Of a stretch of DNA of 64,000 bases, positions 18,344-28,467 are shown one piece after another. Each line of letters opens with the position of its first letter. Within the stretch, counting starts at the first letter, position 1. The stretch is taken from assembly GCA_026400835.1 (NCBI GenBank), contig JAPLOA010000046.1, positions 62,001 to 126,000 of the forward strand. The letters are read 5' to 3'. The position numbers and the translations under genes are program-made. The DNA comes from Planctomycetales bacterium. GTDB lineage: Bacteria > Planctomycetota > Planctomycetia > Planctomycetales > Planctomycetaceae. The notes below the pieces were generated by a model. That model was not told where the DNA came from. It saw nothing but the letters and a program-made list of their open reading frames with translations, and ran no database searches.

Positions 18344-19326
18344 ATCGCTGTCCCCCTTCCGTCCGCCACGCCAAAATCCAGCCGCAGACCCGCTAAACAA
18401 CCGGCTCGCCACAACTTAACCATGCCGACAAACGCAACCAGGGTGGACGCGAACAAAGACATTCCGCCCACGGTGTGCAGTGAGCAAATCACGGCCTGAG
18501 GGAGCGATCCGGATGTCGCCACGTAGCCAATGAGAGGCAACCCGAAACGAGTCACATACGACCCCGCCCCGAGAAGTAACTGAACGAGCAGGGCTGCCGC
18601 GATACCAACGCCCGACTTCCGCAACAGTGAACTCTGGCAGCGAAGCAAACAGATCGATGCACTCGTACACACGATTGTTGCAATCACAGCGCCGATCAGG
18701 TGTTCGTTCAACATCATGTGCAAGTGTCGAAGCAATCCACCAAGCCCGTACTGCCCGAGTATGGTGACAGGAGCTAACGCAACCAGAGCGGCTCCAACCG
18801 GTGTCAGACGCTCATCACGTTGCCCGAACCATTCTGACCACTTAGTCGAACACATTAAACGAAACACAATGCACATACAAAAGAATGAAGCGCCTGTGAT
18901 GCTGTGCACCATCGCCAAATGTTGTCGATCGAAAAGAACGCGAGCACCACCCAGAAGTCCCTGCAGTATCACGGCGACAAGGATGCTGAAGGCGTATGTG
19001 CGCACCCAGCCTCTGCCAAGACGCCAAGCCGCCGCAAAGAGGACAATGCTGGTAAAACCAATGAGCATCCCGGCAAGCCGGTGACCATGCTCCGTGAACT
19101 TCTCCGGATTCGTGGCGAAGTCGCGGAACCAAGGATAGAGCAGCATGTTGTGACCATCAGAAGATGGCCAATCGGCAAAAGCCATCCCGGCTTTCAGCGT
19201 CGTCACAAGCGCACCCATGCCGATCGGAAGCAGGGCGACGAGACAGGTCGTCGTCGCCAGCTTACGAATCAATGGATGAACTGTCTCATGAGAAACTGAC
19301 ACTTGTAGCTTTCCGGGCTTGTCCAA
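18340..19326 (-). CDS. ctaA: Haem A synthase (COX15/CtaA)
   Basis: Oxidises haem O to haem A in the membrane. 328 residues if the TTG at 19326 is used, 3 bp after ctaD. A GTG at 19302 with GGAAAG six bases upstream is an attractive alternative. Conserved His positions: EHGHRLAGMLIG and HLAMVHSITG in the first half, LHMMLNEHLIGA and CSLHTVGGMS in the second, within eight TM helices. It is coupled to ctaB by an ATGA overlap. Confidence 0.93.
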   Translation of the reverse strand: MDKPGKLQVSVSHETVHPLIRKLATTTCLVALLPIGMGALVTTLKAGMAFADWPSSDGHNMLLYPWFRDFATNPEKFTEHGHRLAGMLIGFTSIVLFAAAWRLGRGWVRTYAFSILVAVILQGLLGGARVLFDRQHLAMVHSITGASFFCMCIVFRLMCSTKWSEWFGQRDERLTPVGAALVALAPVTILGQYGLGGLLRHLHMMLNEHLIGAVIATIVCTSASICLLRCQSSLLRKSGVGIAAALLVQLLLGAGSYVTRFGLPLIGYVATSGSLPQAVICSLHTVGGMSLFASTLVAFVGMVKLWRAGCLAGLRLDFGVADGRGTAI

Positions 19327-19329
19327 CGA

Positions 19330-21183
19330 TTAGTGACCGTGGTTCGAAGATGCTTTGTAGCCAGCGGGCGGCGGTGACGTCTGCAGAATAAAGTCCTGCC
19401 CCATCGCCTCAGCTTCGGGAGACGAGTACTCGTATGGTCCGCGGTAGCATACTGGAGGTACATCGAAGTTCCCATGTCCCGGAGGAGAAGGAGCAGACCA
19501 TTCCAGACCGTTTGCACCCCATGGATTTCGTCCAGCCTTCTTTCCGAAGAAGAAGCTCAGGGCAAAGTTTCCAAGCAACAAAAACTGAGCAAATCCCATG
19601 ATGATCGCTGAGATCGTCATGAACTGATTCATAGGCAACAAGTGCTCAAGGTAACCGTGGAGGTAAGGATCTGCATACCGGCGAGGCATCCCAGCAATCC
19701 CCAACAAGTGCATCGGGAAGAACGTTCCGTTCATACCGATGAACGTTAAGGCAAAGTGCCACTTCTGCACGGTGTCGTTCATCTCACGACCGAACATCTT
19801 CGGGTACCAGAACTGAACCGCCGCGAATACTCCAAACAGCGTCGCTCCGAACAACACGTAGTGGAAGTGAGCCACAATGAAATAGGTATCGTGGAAGTAA
19901 ATATCCACCGGTACCGCCGCCATGAAGATACCACTCAATCCACCAACAACGAACAAAGCCACAAAGGCCGCACAGTTCAGGAAGACCGCATTGAACTTAA
20001 TGTTGCCGTCCCAGATCGTCCCGATCCAGTTGAAGACCTTAATCGCAGATGGAAGAGCAATCATCATGGTCGAGGTCATGAAGGTCATGCCCAGAGCAGG
20101 GTTCATCCCGCTGGTAAACATGTGATGGCCCCAGACGATGAAACCCAGCCCGGCAATTGCAGCCATTGAGTAAACCATCGGCTTGTACCCGAACACAGGC
20201 TTGCGGCACATACACGCGAGCATGTCGGAAACCATCCCCATCGCCGGCAACAACATGATGTACACCGCTGGATGCGAATAGAACCAGAACAGATGCTGCC
20301 AGAGCAATGGCTGCCCGCCACCAATCGTCGGGGCTGCGTTGTTCACTACGATTCCCGCAGGAATGAAGAAAACAGAATGAACATCCGTCGGCAAAAGGCT
20401 GCTAAGACGGTCGAAAACCAGCATGAAGCCTGCAGCCGTCAGTACGGGAAGTGCGAATGCCTGGAGAATCGCCGTAATGAACATCGACCAAATCGTAAGT
20501 GGCATCCGGAACATAGTCATCCCGGGAGCACGCATGTTGATGATGGTGGTCATGTAGTTGACCGATCCCATCATCGAAGACACACCCACAAGCGTCAGCC
20601 CGAACAACCACCACGTTTGCGCAGCTCCGGAGCTCGGTGCCGCATCAGCAAGGTCACTCAATAACGGATAACTCGTCCATCCATTACCCGGGCCTGCGGT
20701 TGCACCGCTTGCAACAAAGCTGATCCCGAAGCATGCAATGGCGGGCCACATGAACCAGTAGCTCAGCATATTCAGAACCGGAAACGCCATATCGTCCGCA
20801 CCGATCTGCAGCGGAATCAGGAAGTTTCCAAACGCTCCGGCGAGCACCGGGATGATCACAAGGAAGATCATCACCGAGGCATGCATCGTAAACAGCATGG
20901 TATAAAACTCAGGACTGATCTGACCGCCTTCGGTCTGAAACAATCCAAACAACTTCCCGACGATCGGCATGCTTCCCCACGGAAACGCCAACTGCCAGCG
21001 AACCGCAAGTGCAAGTGCTCCACCGACCATCAACATCAATAAAGTGGTCACCAGGAACTGAATCCCGATCACCTTATGGTCGATTGAAAACACGTACTTG
21101 GAAATAAATGTCTGCTCGTGGTGACCATGAGAATGATCATCTGAGTGGACATGTGCACCAAGCGAGGGAGTAACAGTTGCCAT
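19330..21183 (-). CDS. ctaD: Cytochrome c oxidase subunit I (A2-type haem-copper oxidase)
   Basis: 617-residue catalytic subunit with 12 TM helices. The CuB/haem ligands are visible: the helix VI motif FWFYSHPAVYIMLLPAMG gives CuB His and the cross-linked Tyr, GHHMFTSG gives the two other CuB His, and AHFHYVLFG the haem ligands. The YS pair with HPAVY instead of HPEVY puts it in the A2 subgroup (Thermus/Rhodothermus caa3-like), where the helix VI Glu of the D-channel is absent. The N-terminus is His/Asp-rich (HVHSDDHSHGHHEQ). Encoded between ctaC and ctaA. Confidence 0.97.
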   Translation of the reverse strand: MATVTPSLGAHVHSDDHSHGHHEQTFISKYVFSIDHKVIGIQFLVTTLLMLMVGGALALAVRWQLAFPWGSMPIVGKLFGLFQTEGGQISPEFYTMLFTMHASVMIFLVIIPVLAGAFGNFLIPLQIGADDMAFPVLNMLSYWFMWPAIACFGISFVASGATAGPGNGWTSYPLLSDLADAAPSSGAAQTWWLFGLTLVGVSSMMGSVNYMTTIINMRAPGMTMFRMPLTIWSMFITAILQAFALPVLTAAGFMLVFDRLSSLLPTDVHSVFFIPAGIVVNNAAPTIGGGQPLLWQHLFWFYSHPAVYIMLLPAMGMVSDMLACMCRKPVFGYKPMVYSMAAIAGLGFIVWGHHMFTSGMNPALGMTFMTSTMMIALPSAIKVFNWIGTIWDGNIKFNAVFLNCAAFVALFVVGGLSGIFMAAVPVDIYFHDTYFIVAHFHYVLFGATLFGVFAAVQFWYPKMFGREMNDTVQKWHFALTFIGMNGTFFPMHLLGIAGMPRRYADPYLHGYLEHLLPMNQFMTISAIIMGFAQFLLLGNFALSFFFGKKAGRNPWGANGLEWSAPSPPGHGNFDVPPVCYRGPYEYSSPEAEAMGQDFILQTSPPPAGYKASSNHGH

Positions 21184-21241
21184 GACAACAAACCTTAATG
21201 ACTCTTAAAGCGACGTCAATGTCGCTGAACGGAGCAAAAAA

Positions 21242-22090
21242 TCACTCTTCGTCGGACGCGGACGCTGCTTCGTCCGCAACGCCATCTTCATTCTGATCAG
21301 TCTCAAGAGCGGCCAGGTACTTCAGATAAGACTCTTCTGACTCTGCAATAATCCGGGCCTTCATCTTGTAGTGGCCCCATCCGCAGAGCTCTGCACACAC
21401 CAGTTCATACTCGCCAGCCTTCTCGATCTCAAACCAGATCGGAATCACAAGCCCGGGAACTGCGTCCTGCTTCACTCGTAGTTTCGGAGCGAAAAACGCG
21501 TGCTGGACGTCCTGAGTTCTCAAGTGAACCATCACTGGCTGAGACACAGGCACATGCAGCTCATTGACGAAGTACAAGTCACCCTCCTGAGGTTCAGTAG
21601 ACAACTGAGTGCCCGGCTTCGGGTAACGAATACGCCATTCAAACTGTCGGGCTGTCACCTCGGCGACTGGCGTCTTTCGTGCTTCATCTGGAAAGCGAGC
21701 CAAAACACGAATGTTCGCGAGCACCTCAAGTTGCGTTAGAGAAATGAACACCAGCACAAACGAAGGCACAATCGTCCACATGATTTCAAGCTTGTGACTA
21801 CCGTGCGAGAACACAGCTTTCTCACCCGACTTCTTAGTCGCGCCTTTCCACAACGCATAACCAAGGCCGACCTGAGTTCCAACGAAGGTCACTGCCACGA
21901 TGATTAAAATCAGGTAAAACAAACCATCAATCTGATGGCCCACCGACGACATTGGTGCACTTGGAAACCACCAATTGCGCGATGGCGCGACCAGGCAGAC
22001 GTAGAGTGCAACAATCGGCCAGAAGATGAAAAACAATGCCCAGAACTTTTTCACAACATTACTCCGAACAGGAACCCCTGCAGAGATCAA
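21242..22090 (-). CDS. ctaC: Cytochrome c oxidase subunit II (CuA)
   Basis: 282 residues. Two TM hairpin helices (FWALFFIFWPIVALYVCLV and a second one near KLEIMWTIVPSFVLVFISL), then a periplasmic cupredoxin domain. The CuA site is complete: His in DVQHAFFAP and the CAELCGWGHYKM cluster (two Cys, Glu, His, Met). There is no fused cytochrome c domain, so electrons must come from a separate carrier, plausibly the dihaem protein encoded immediately upstream (16-bp gap). Acidic C-terminus. Confidence 0.96.
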   Translation of the reverse strand: MISAGVPVRSNVVKKFWALFFIFWPIVALYVCLVAPSRNWWFPSAPMSSVGHQIDGLFYLILIIVAVTFVGTQVGLGYALWKGATKKSGEKAVFSHGSHKLEIMWTIVPSFVLVFISLTQLEVLANIRVLARFPDEARKTPVAEVTARQFEWRIRYPKPGTQLSTEPQEGDLYFVNELHVPVSQPVMVHLRTQDVQHAFFAPKLRVKQDAVPGLVIPIWFEIEKAGEYELVCAELCGWGHYKMKARIIAESEESYLKYLAALETDQNEDGVADEAASASDEE

Positions 22091-22106
22091 AACTCAAGAC
22101 GGCAAA

Positions 22107-23552
22107 CTAAGGAGCGACCGCTGCGGCAGCGGGAGGAGCAGCAACAGCAACACCAGTGGCTCCGGGCTCCGGTTCAAACGGAATGCTAAGGACGTAGTTC
22201 ACGACATGCCAGATATCTTCGTGAGGTGTATTCTTGAACGAAGGCATACGAGACCCCTTGATACCGGCATGGATCCGAGCGAATAGATCAATAGGACGTC
22301 GCCCTCCTCGATAAATCCCCCGATGGAGATTTCGTGGCTGATTCAAATTGTCCCAGACGTCGTGCAGGCCAGCCTCGTTGTAAGGCTCACCCGTGATCGG
22401 ATTCTTCTCGTAGGCAATGGTCTGAGGACCGTTCCCTGCGCCGTCAACACCGTGACAGTCAGCACAGTTCAGTGTTTTACTCAGATAAAGTTCTCGACCA
22501 CGTCGTCGAGATTCCGGGCTGTCCGGAACACGAGCAACAGTCGGGACAATCACAGCCTCTGCAGTATCAGACACAGACCAATCTTCAGCCATCCCGTCAC
22601 CAATGGAATTCGCTGCGTCCACAATGTCAGCAGCCAGCATTTCCTTCAACTCAGAAACAATCGCTTCGCGAGACTCACCACCCTCAGTTCGAGTGGCAAC
22701 AGCCTTCTGCGAAAAGTCCCCTGCCAACTCATTGACCAGTTTTCGCTCATACTCCCCACGTAACGAAAGGAAGCGAACATACTCGACCAGAGAGTTAATC
22801 TCGCTGTCAGTCAACAACAGGAAGGACGGCATATAAGTCCCGGGAATACCATACTGCAGTACGCGCTTGATATCCTGACGGCTCGCCTTGGAAACATCTG
22901 TCGTTGACGTGAACTTGAAAATGCCATGACGATAATCGCGAGGTCGCGGATTCAGATACTGAGCAGTTGGGCCAGCACCATCGCCGGATGTTCCGTGACA
23001 GTGACTGCAATGACGCATGTACAGAACGCGCCCTGACTGCATCACAGTGCCACCGTCGATCACACAGGAGTCTCCAGCCGAAATCTCTTTCGACGGCAAC
23101 CCCTCCAGAGTTGCCTGACCGGTTGTTGCATCCCAGTTGCTGATGAGCAATGTCTCACCTGCGAGTGCCCCGGAAACAACGTGGACAGAAGACGCAGTCT
23201 CCGGAAGTGACTTTCCTTCCTCGACTGAGAACTTGACAGTCGCCACGCCCTCGACCGCAGAATACTCCGCCACAGCAGATTGGGTTCCACCGAACTCAAC
23301 AGGCAACTTTAACCACGCCTTGAGATCCTGAGGATTACCGAATCGATCGTCCACGAGTTGCTTCACCCCGGAGATCGCCGGGGCCGCCTCAGATTCGCCC
23401 TTGAATCCATCCTGGGCTTCAGGAATCAGCGACGTCGTTCGTTCGCTGTAAACGAAAGATGAATTGTACTCCGAACAACCTCCAGCGACGACAGCCGTCA
23501 GCATGGGGAGAAGGAGAAATCTGTTCCAACTGGGAGTCAGTGACATTCCCAA
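22107..23552 (-). CDS. Dihaem cytochrome c lipoprotein
   Basis: 481-residue exported protein with a lipoprotein-like signal (FLLLPMLTAVVAGGCSEY). A non-haem N-terminal segment (about 40-165) precedes two cytochrome c domains, with haem sites CSHCHG and CADCHG. Axial Met candidates are in GIPGTYMPSF and KGSRMPSFKNTP, as expected for class I c-type domains. It ends in an Ala/Pro-rich tail. Located between the cupredoxin-like gene and ctaC. Its likely role is electron delivery to CuA, a task done by a fused haem domain in caa3 oxidases (inference). Confidence 0.88.
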   Translation of the reverse strand: MGMSLTPSWNRFLLLPMLTAVVAGGCSEYNSSFVYSERTTSLIPEAQDGFKGESEAAPAISGVKQLVDDRFGNPQDLKAWLKLPVEFGGTQSAVAEYSAVEGVATVKFSVEEGKSLPETASSVHVVSGALAGETLLISNWDATTGQATLEGLPSKEISAGDSCVIDGGTVMQSGRVLYMRHCSHCHGTSGDGAGPTAQYLNPRPRDYRHGIFKFTSTTDVSKASRQDIKRVLQYGIPGTYMPSFLLLTDSEINSLVEYVRFLSLRGEYERKLVNELAGDFSQKAVATRTEGGESREAIVSELKEMLAADIVDAANSIGDGMAEDWSVSDTAEAVIVPTVARVPDSPESRRRGRELYLSKTLNCADCHGVDGAGNGPQTIAYEKNPITGEPYNEAGLHDVWDNLNQPRNLHRGIYRGGRRPIDLFARIHAGIKGSRMPSFKNTPHEDIWHVVNYVLSIPFEPEPGATGVAVAAPPAAAAVAP

Positions 23553-23595
23553 AACCTCAGCTCAGTGATGTTCGCAGAAACCAAATACCAGCCAT

Positions 23596-24450
23596 TTACA
23601 GCTTTAACTTCTCAACAGGATAATCAATCTGCAGCTCCGTCGTGCCACCAGACTGAATCTCCACTGCCAACTTTCGCTCGACATAATTCCCATCCGCTGC
23701 CTCGTGCCATACAACGAAGGTATGCTTACCAGCAGGCAACTCCGGAATACTGAATCCGCCGTTCGCATCGGTCACAGCATAGTAGGGATGATCCAAAGGA
23801 AGGTGATAAGCTTTCATCCAGCCGTGGAAGTCGCATGTCACAGCAAATGGCGCTGTTTCCGCCTTACTGTAAACAAACTCAACCTGACCAACTCGATCTC
23901 CGGCACTTACAACCGAGCTGATGCCTGTATTTCGATTTGGATAAGTATGCGTGTTGTGAGCGACACTGTCGTCACTTAGCACCTTGACAGTTCGCCCGGT
24001 TGGAACAATCAAGCAATGAGGGAGAAAGCGACAATTCTTCTGGTCAAAAAAGAATGGTTCAGCCGGCACTTCAAGACTCTTCCCATTCTTTGGGGCTTTC
24101 GCGAGGTAAACAAACACATTTGCCACACCGTTGCCTTCCCCAAGCACAAGACGCTCGTCAGGAACATCAACTGCCGCACACACCTCTTTGTCTTTGACGT
24201 CAGCTCCCTTGGTGATCAACGGAGCCAAGGCCGCATTATCACCCTTCAACACAACCTTGCCGGAGAACACGCCTGGTGTGCCAGACTCAGCAGCCGCCTC
24301 TTCTCCAGCAGCACCGTCTGCCGCCGCTGCGGATGAATCCGCAGCAACAAACGACACACGCGGCTGCACATAAGCACCACCGGGATACTCACCACAACCG
24401 GCTCCAAGAGCCAGTGAAAGCAGTACAGCAGTGAACAAAGGCTTATTCAT
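23596..24450 (-). CDS. Cupredoxin-like lipoprotein with C-terminal carboxypeptidase-regulatory-like domain
   Basis: 284 residues from the ATG at 24450, which gives a lipoprotein signal (LFTAVLLSLALGAGCGEY). A central domain has type-1 copper ligand candidates: His in AHNTHTYPN and the CDFHGWMKAYH cluster, the arrangement of methylamine-utilisation/plastocyanin-like domains. The C-terminal part (DANGGFSIPELPAGKHTFVVWHE) is a transthyretin-like regulatory domain. It lies inside the respiratory cluster, so it may be a copper electron carrier or a copper chaperone for the oxidase. The choice cannot be made from sequence. Confidence 0.72.
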   Translation of the reverse strand: MNKPLFTAVLLSLALGAGCGEYPGGAYVQPRVSFVAADSSAAAADGAAGEEAAAESGTPGVFSGKVVLKGDNAALAPLITKGADVKDKEVCAAVDVPDERLVLGEGNGVANVFVYLAKAPKNGKSLEVPAEPFFFDQKNCRFLPHCLIVPTGRTVKVLSDDSVAHNTHTYPNRNTGISSVVSAGDRVGQVEFVYSKAETAPFAVTCDFHGWMKAYHLPLDHPYYAVTDANGGFSIPELPAGKHTFVVWHEAADGNYVERKLAVEIQSGGTTELQIDYPVEKLKL

Positions 24451-24515
24451 GGAAACCAACCAGTTGAAACATTCGCCAAAAACAGAGGAACGCTATTGAC
24501 CAGCATCGCTCAAGA

Positions 24516-27500
24516 CTATTCCGCCCCGGCCGCGTTATCCGGCTTCGCCGCATCCGCCGGAGCAGCAGGCTCAGCCGCCGGTGCAGCGGGAGGTGTGTAG
24601 GTCGTTTGACCAATCTCTTCCAACAATCGCGTGTAGTTCATCAGAGCATCACGAGTTGCATTCACATGGGCATCAGCATTGCCTTTGAACAAGTCAGGCA
24701 TTTCGTTCGTATTATTTTTATAGTTCACTGGCATCGAAGTGTAAGGCGTAATCCACGATGGTTTGTAAAGCCAAAGCTTTACCCAATCTGCCCGCAGTCG
24801 ATTCTGCACCATGTTCAAGTTCGGACCCTGAATATCCTTCGCAGGATCAGACGCCTTGAACTTCTTACCGCCCAGAGAGTGACACTTGACACACAACTGG
24901 CCGTTCAACAGTTTCCACGACTCATTCAGGTAACTCTGCTGATCACCAAGCATTCCTGCATGTGCAAGCTCTACCTGTCTCATAGACAAGTAATCCAGAT
25001 CCGTTGCTGGATTTTCCTGGTATGGGAACTCAGCACCGTCTGCTGCAGCAAAATAGTTAGCCAGCACACGTGCTTCATGCTCACTCATATTGAAGCGAGG
25101 CATCCGAAGAACAGTCGTATGGCGGATCTTCCCAGGCTCAAGCAGGAATTGATACAACCACGAAGTCTGAACCTTTCCACCTTCCTGATACAACGGTGGA
25201 GGAGACTGTTGCCACGCCAGCGATCGATTGCCGCCCGTCCTCGTTTCCATCAGATTCTCAACAAGCCATTCAGCAAAAGCACCCCCACGAGCATGCTCGT
25301 ACTTCAACAACTGCTGAGCGGGAATCGTTATTCGTTCCCCCGGGAGCAATCGCTTCATGCTTTCGCCGGTCCCGAATTCGGCCGTCTCCCAAAGATCGAA
25401 CCCGTGCTCTTGATCCACAATGTCTTCTTCAAGGTCTGGCCGCACCGCCACCATGGCGCGAATTGTTGCCAGGTGAAGCGACTGCTTCTCGTCGTCAATT
25501 ACAAAATCCCGAACCTCACCAGTCAGGGCCTGAGTCACCGGCCTCGTTTTGAGAAGAATGTCGAGTGCATTCTGGTGATCAGCACTGCTCAACACTGACG
25601 CAGTGACATTTTCCAGATCGGTTGCGTATGTTACCTTCGGAAGGTCAATAATATGGCAACCCGTACAATTATACTTCGCCAGCAGGAACTCACCTTCAAT
25701 ACGATTCTTGTCTCGCTCATTTGGCGTATACACGTACTCTTCTGCGGGCGGATCGGCCACCAGACCGAGGACAAAGGTTGCAATCGCCTCGATCTCATCT
25801 TCTTTCAGCGGAAATTTTGGCATACGCAATCGCTCGTCGTAGCCCTTGGTTTCCGTTTTCTCAAAGTCGTAGCTTCGAGGAGCACGCAGCTTCTGCCATG
25901 CAAAACCGGGACGCCCATGCCGCTGGATACTGTCATAGAAGAACGCCGCAGACATCTCACTGGCTTCTTCTTCTTCGGTAAACACACCAGCCGCAGCACC
26001 ACCCGCCTCTGCTTTGCGATTCGCTGCGACCACACGCTCACCGGTCGACTTGAATGCGGAGCCTGCAGGCTCGCCATGGTGATGCAGGAACTCCTCAATA
26101 TGCTCGAATCCAAGCTTGCTGGTGTCCTTACGACCCCAATCCTGCAATGCAACGCCGATCGGGCGAGCTAACTCATAACCGGGCATGTCGTGACATGCAT
26201 AGCAACCATATCGAGCGATAGTTTTTCGACCGACATACTCGAGCTTCTTCTGTCGCCAAACACCGGGATCTGTGATGGCAGCGCCATCTTCTGACGCAAG
26301 TGCCTGCTCGTCACCCACCACATCAACCAGCTTTTGCGGGAATGATCCCGATTCGATAATGCCACGTGCCGCAGACTTACTGAACCGACTCTTCTCGAGA
26401 TACAGGCTCACGAGGTTATCAAGCTCTTCGCCTTCAACCGAATGCACCGCAAACTGCTCGGACTTGCCCTGACTCAGCAGAAAGGCAGTAATGTCAGCCG
26501 CCGGATCGATCAATGTCGTACCGTCTACATCGGTATAGACGTCCAGATACAGATTTGGCATCCGGGTTCGCTTGTGGTGTCGCTCGGGTTCGCGAATCCA
26601 GGTGTACAACCAATCGCTGAAGTTATCATCATCAGCGTTACGAAGCACCTTCTTGTGAATGTCAGAAATGTTGGGACCAAAATCAGCCTTATTCCCCGGA
26701 ACCGCCGTGTGCTCATGGCACGCCAGACAGCCACGCTGAGCAAACAACTGCTTCCCTCGTTCCGCGTCGGCTACATAATTCTCTTCGGGCTTAAGGAGAT
26801 CAATTGGTTGAGATGTCCCGATCAACACAGCCGCGATGCCGGCGAGTTCAGCCGCTTCGAACTTCGCAGTATGAGCCGCATCAGCCTCGCTCAAGTGATC
26901 CGCCAGGCCAAAGAACTTTGGCATCTTTGTGCTCGGACGGAAGCGAGACGGATCCTCTGTCCAATACTGAATAAATGCGTCGGTCGTCTTGGCAGCAACG
27001 TGACGAAGACTTGGACCAACTTTCCGCATCTTCCCGGCGACCTGCGTCGGATCTGCAGCAATTCGAGCCGCCTCTTCCGGAGTTTGAGGCTCCAGTCGCA
27101 TATCAGGACCGATGGCAACTCCCCCATCGAAACCGTGCATCTCATGGCAACCATAGCAGCCGTACTTCTGGATCAGTTCGTAACCCTTCACAACTTTCGG
27201 TGCTGATGCACCGAACTTCGGACTAATACCGAGTTCAGTCACAGAATGGTGACATTTGATACAAGTCGACTCGGCAAAGCGAGACGGCTGCATCGGATAC
27301 TCCCAGAAGTGATTCGGGTGATACCCGTACTCATCATGCCACTCGTGAGACAAATGAGGGTCATTGGGACTGTGTTCGGCATTGCCAAAGCTCGTACCAG
27401 AACCCTGACCATCGTGGCAAATAGTACAGCCAAACTTGGCCACGGGGTGGGGACTTGACGCTGTGCAGAATAACTCTGTATTGGGGTGAGTGGAAAATGG

Positions 27501-28391
27501 TTGAGGGAACTTATTCTCTTTGACCCAGTCTTCGACCGAAGCTGTAGTCGGATGCCCCGGAGGGAACGCAGCATCGCCAGATGACGTTGTTTTATCAATG
27601 TTCTGGTGGCAGGAACGACAGCGATCGAACCGAGCAATCTCAGCCATCCCCAAAGTCTGCGATAACCGAGGCATCCAGTCCTGAACAATTCGCAGATGCG
27701 AGTTAAATCCGTCGATGATTGGCAGTTCCATCATCGCCCGCTTCCAGCTGGAAACGAGATTTGTTGGTGCGATGTTCTCAACTGACGCACGAACACGCTC
27801 CGCGTCGAAGTTGAGCTTTTCCCGAGCTGCGACCAGTTCATCATACTCAGAAGTCAGGGCCTTCACCGCTGAATTGCTGGCAGCCAGCAATTCCTTGGCA
27901 GCGTCCAGCTCAACCTTAGTCGCATCACACGCGTCCTGCTTTGAGCGGAAAGCAGCGAAGCGAGCCTGTGTTAACTCAGCAGCCAACGCGTCTCGCACCG
28001 CGAGGTCATACTGCGCGCGGGCCTGATCGCGAATTGAGTTCTTGAACTTCAGGTTGATTTCCAATGCATCAACACTGCGTTGCAGAGTGTCCTGTTCCTT
28101 AAAGACCGGAGCCTGATCGATCCTGACCTGAGCCAGCTTTTCTTCCGCCACCTTCACCTGAGCATCCAACTCAGCAAGTTGTTTGCGGAATTCCGGCGAC
28201 TCAATCTTCGCAAGATCAGCCTTACGCACGGTTGCGTCCAGCTTGAAGTTGGTGCGTTGATAACCCTTCCACTCGTCAGCCTGATCAGCCCGCATCATCA
28301 GGATTACGGACAGAAGCAGAATCACGGAGCTGGCGGCAAACACGCCGTTCAGAGTCTTTTGATTCCAGAGGAAATTGTCAGTTGCTGGCAT
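24516..28391 (-). CDS. Octahaem c-type cytochrome with N-terminal membrane anchor and coiled coil
   Basis: 1291 residues. N-terminal TM anchor (NGVFAASSVILLLSVILMM), a long coiled coil (about 45-205), then eight CXXCH sites: CRSCH (258), CTICH (322), CIKCH (377), CYGCH (412), CLACH (555), and three more further on, CYACH, CTGCH and CVKCH. The C-terminus is Ala/Pro-rich. It follows the two cytochrome b genes and precedes the cupredoxin gene. It would replace cytochrome c1 or f as the haem c subunit of the complex and conduct electrons toward the oxidase (inference from context). Large multihaem c subunits of this kind are known beside planctomycete Rieske/cytochrome b genes. Confidence 0.88.
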   Translation of the reverse strand: MPATDNFLWNQKTLNGVFAASSVILLLSVILMMRADQADEWKGYQRTNFKLDATVRKADLAKIESPEFRKQLAELDAQVKVAEEKLAQVRIDQAPVFKEQDTLQRSVDALEINLKFKNSIRDQARAQYDLAVRDALAAELTQARFAAFRSKQDACDATKVELDAAKELLAASNSAVKALTSEYDELVAAREKLNFDAERVRASVENIAPTNLVSSWKRAMMELPIIDGFNSHLRIVQDWMPRLSQTLGMAEIARFDRCRSCHQNIDKTTSSGDAAFPPGHPTTASVEDWVKENKFPQPFSTHPNTELFCTASSPHPVAKFGCTICHDGQGSGTSFGNAEHSPNDPHLSHEWHDEYGYHPNHFWEYPMQPSRFAESTCIKCHHSVTELGISPKFGASAPKVVKGYELIQKYGCYGCHEMHGFDGGVAIGPDMRLEPQTPEEAARIAADPTQVAGKMRKVGPSLRHVAAKTTDAFIQYWTEDPSRFRPSTKMPKFFGLADHLSEADAAHTAKFEAAELAGIAAVLIGTSQPIDLLKPEENYVADAERGKQLFAQRGCLACHEHTAVPGNKADFGPNISDIHKKVLRNADDDNFSDWLYTWIREPERHHKRTRMPNLYLDVYTDVDGTTLIDPAADITAFLLSQGKSEQFAVHSVEGEELDNLVSLYLEKSRFSKSAARGIIESGSFPQKLVDVVGDEQALASEDGAAITDPGVWRQKKLEYVGRKTIARYGCYACHDMPGYELARPIGVALQDWGRKDTSKLGFEHIEEFLHHHGEPAGSAFKSTGERVVAANRKAEAGGAAAGVFTEEEEASEMSAAFFYDSIQRHGRPGFAWQKLRAPRSYDFEKTETKGYDERLRMPKFPLKEDEIEAIATFVLGLVADPPAEEYVYTPNERDKNRIEGEFLLAKYNCTGCHIIDLPKVTYATDLENVTASVLSSADHQNALDILLKTRPVTQALTGEVRDFVIDDEKQSLHLATIRAMVAVRPDLEEDIVDQEHGFDLWETAEFGTGESMKRLLPGERITIPAQQLLKYEHARGGAFAEWLVENLMETRTGGNRSLAWQQSPPPLYQEGGKVQTSWLYQFLLEPGKIRHTTVLRMPRFNMSEHEARVLANYFAAADGAEFPYQENPATDLDYLSMRQVELAHAGMLGDQQSYLNESWKLLNGQLCVKCHSLGGKKFKASDPAKDIQGPNLNMVQNRLRADWVKLWLYKPSWITPYTSMPVNYKNNTNEMPDLFKGNADAHVNATRDALMNYTRLLEEIGQTTYTPPAAPAAEPAAPADAAKPDNAAGAE

Positions 28392-28467
28392 GAGACTTTG
28401 GCTGGGCCTTCCGCCCGTCCTCAGTGGATTTCAGAAACCGGAAACCTGAATGCGGCACGCGCCGGCA

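Noticed and set aside
24606-25598. 330-codon frame antisense to the octahaem cytochrome
   Set aside because: No signal, no domain; the haem motifs are on the other strand.
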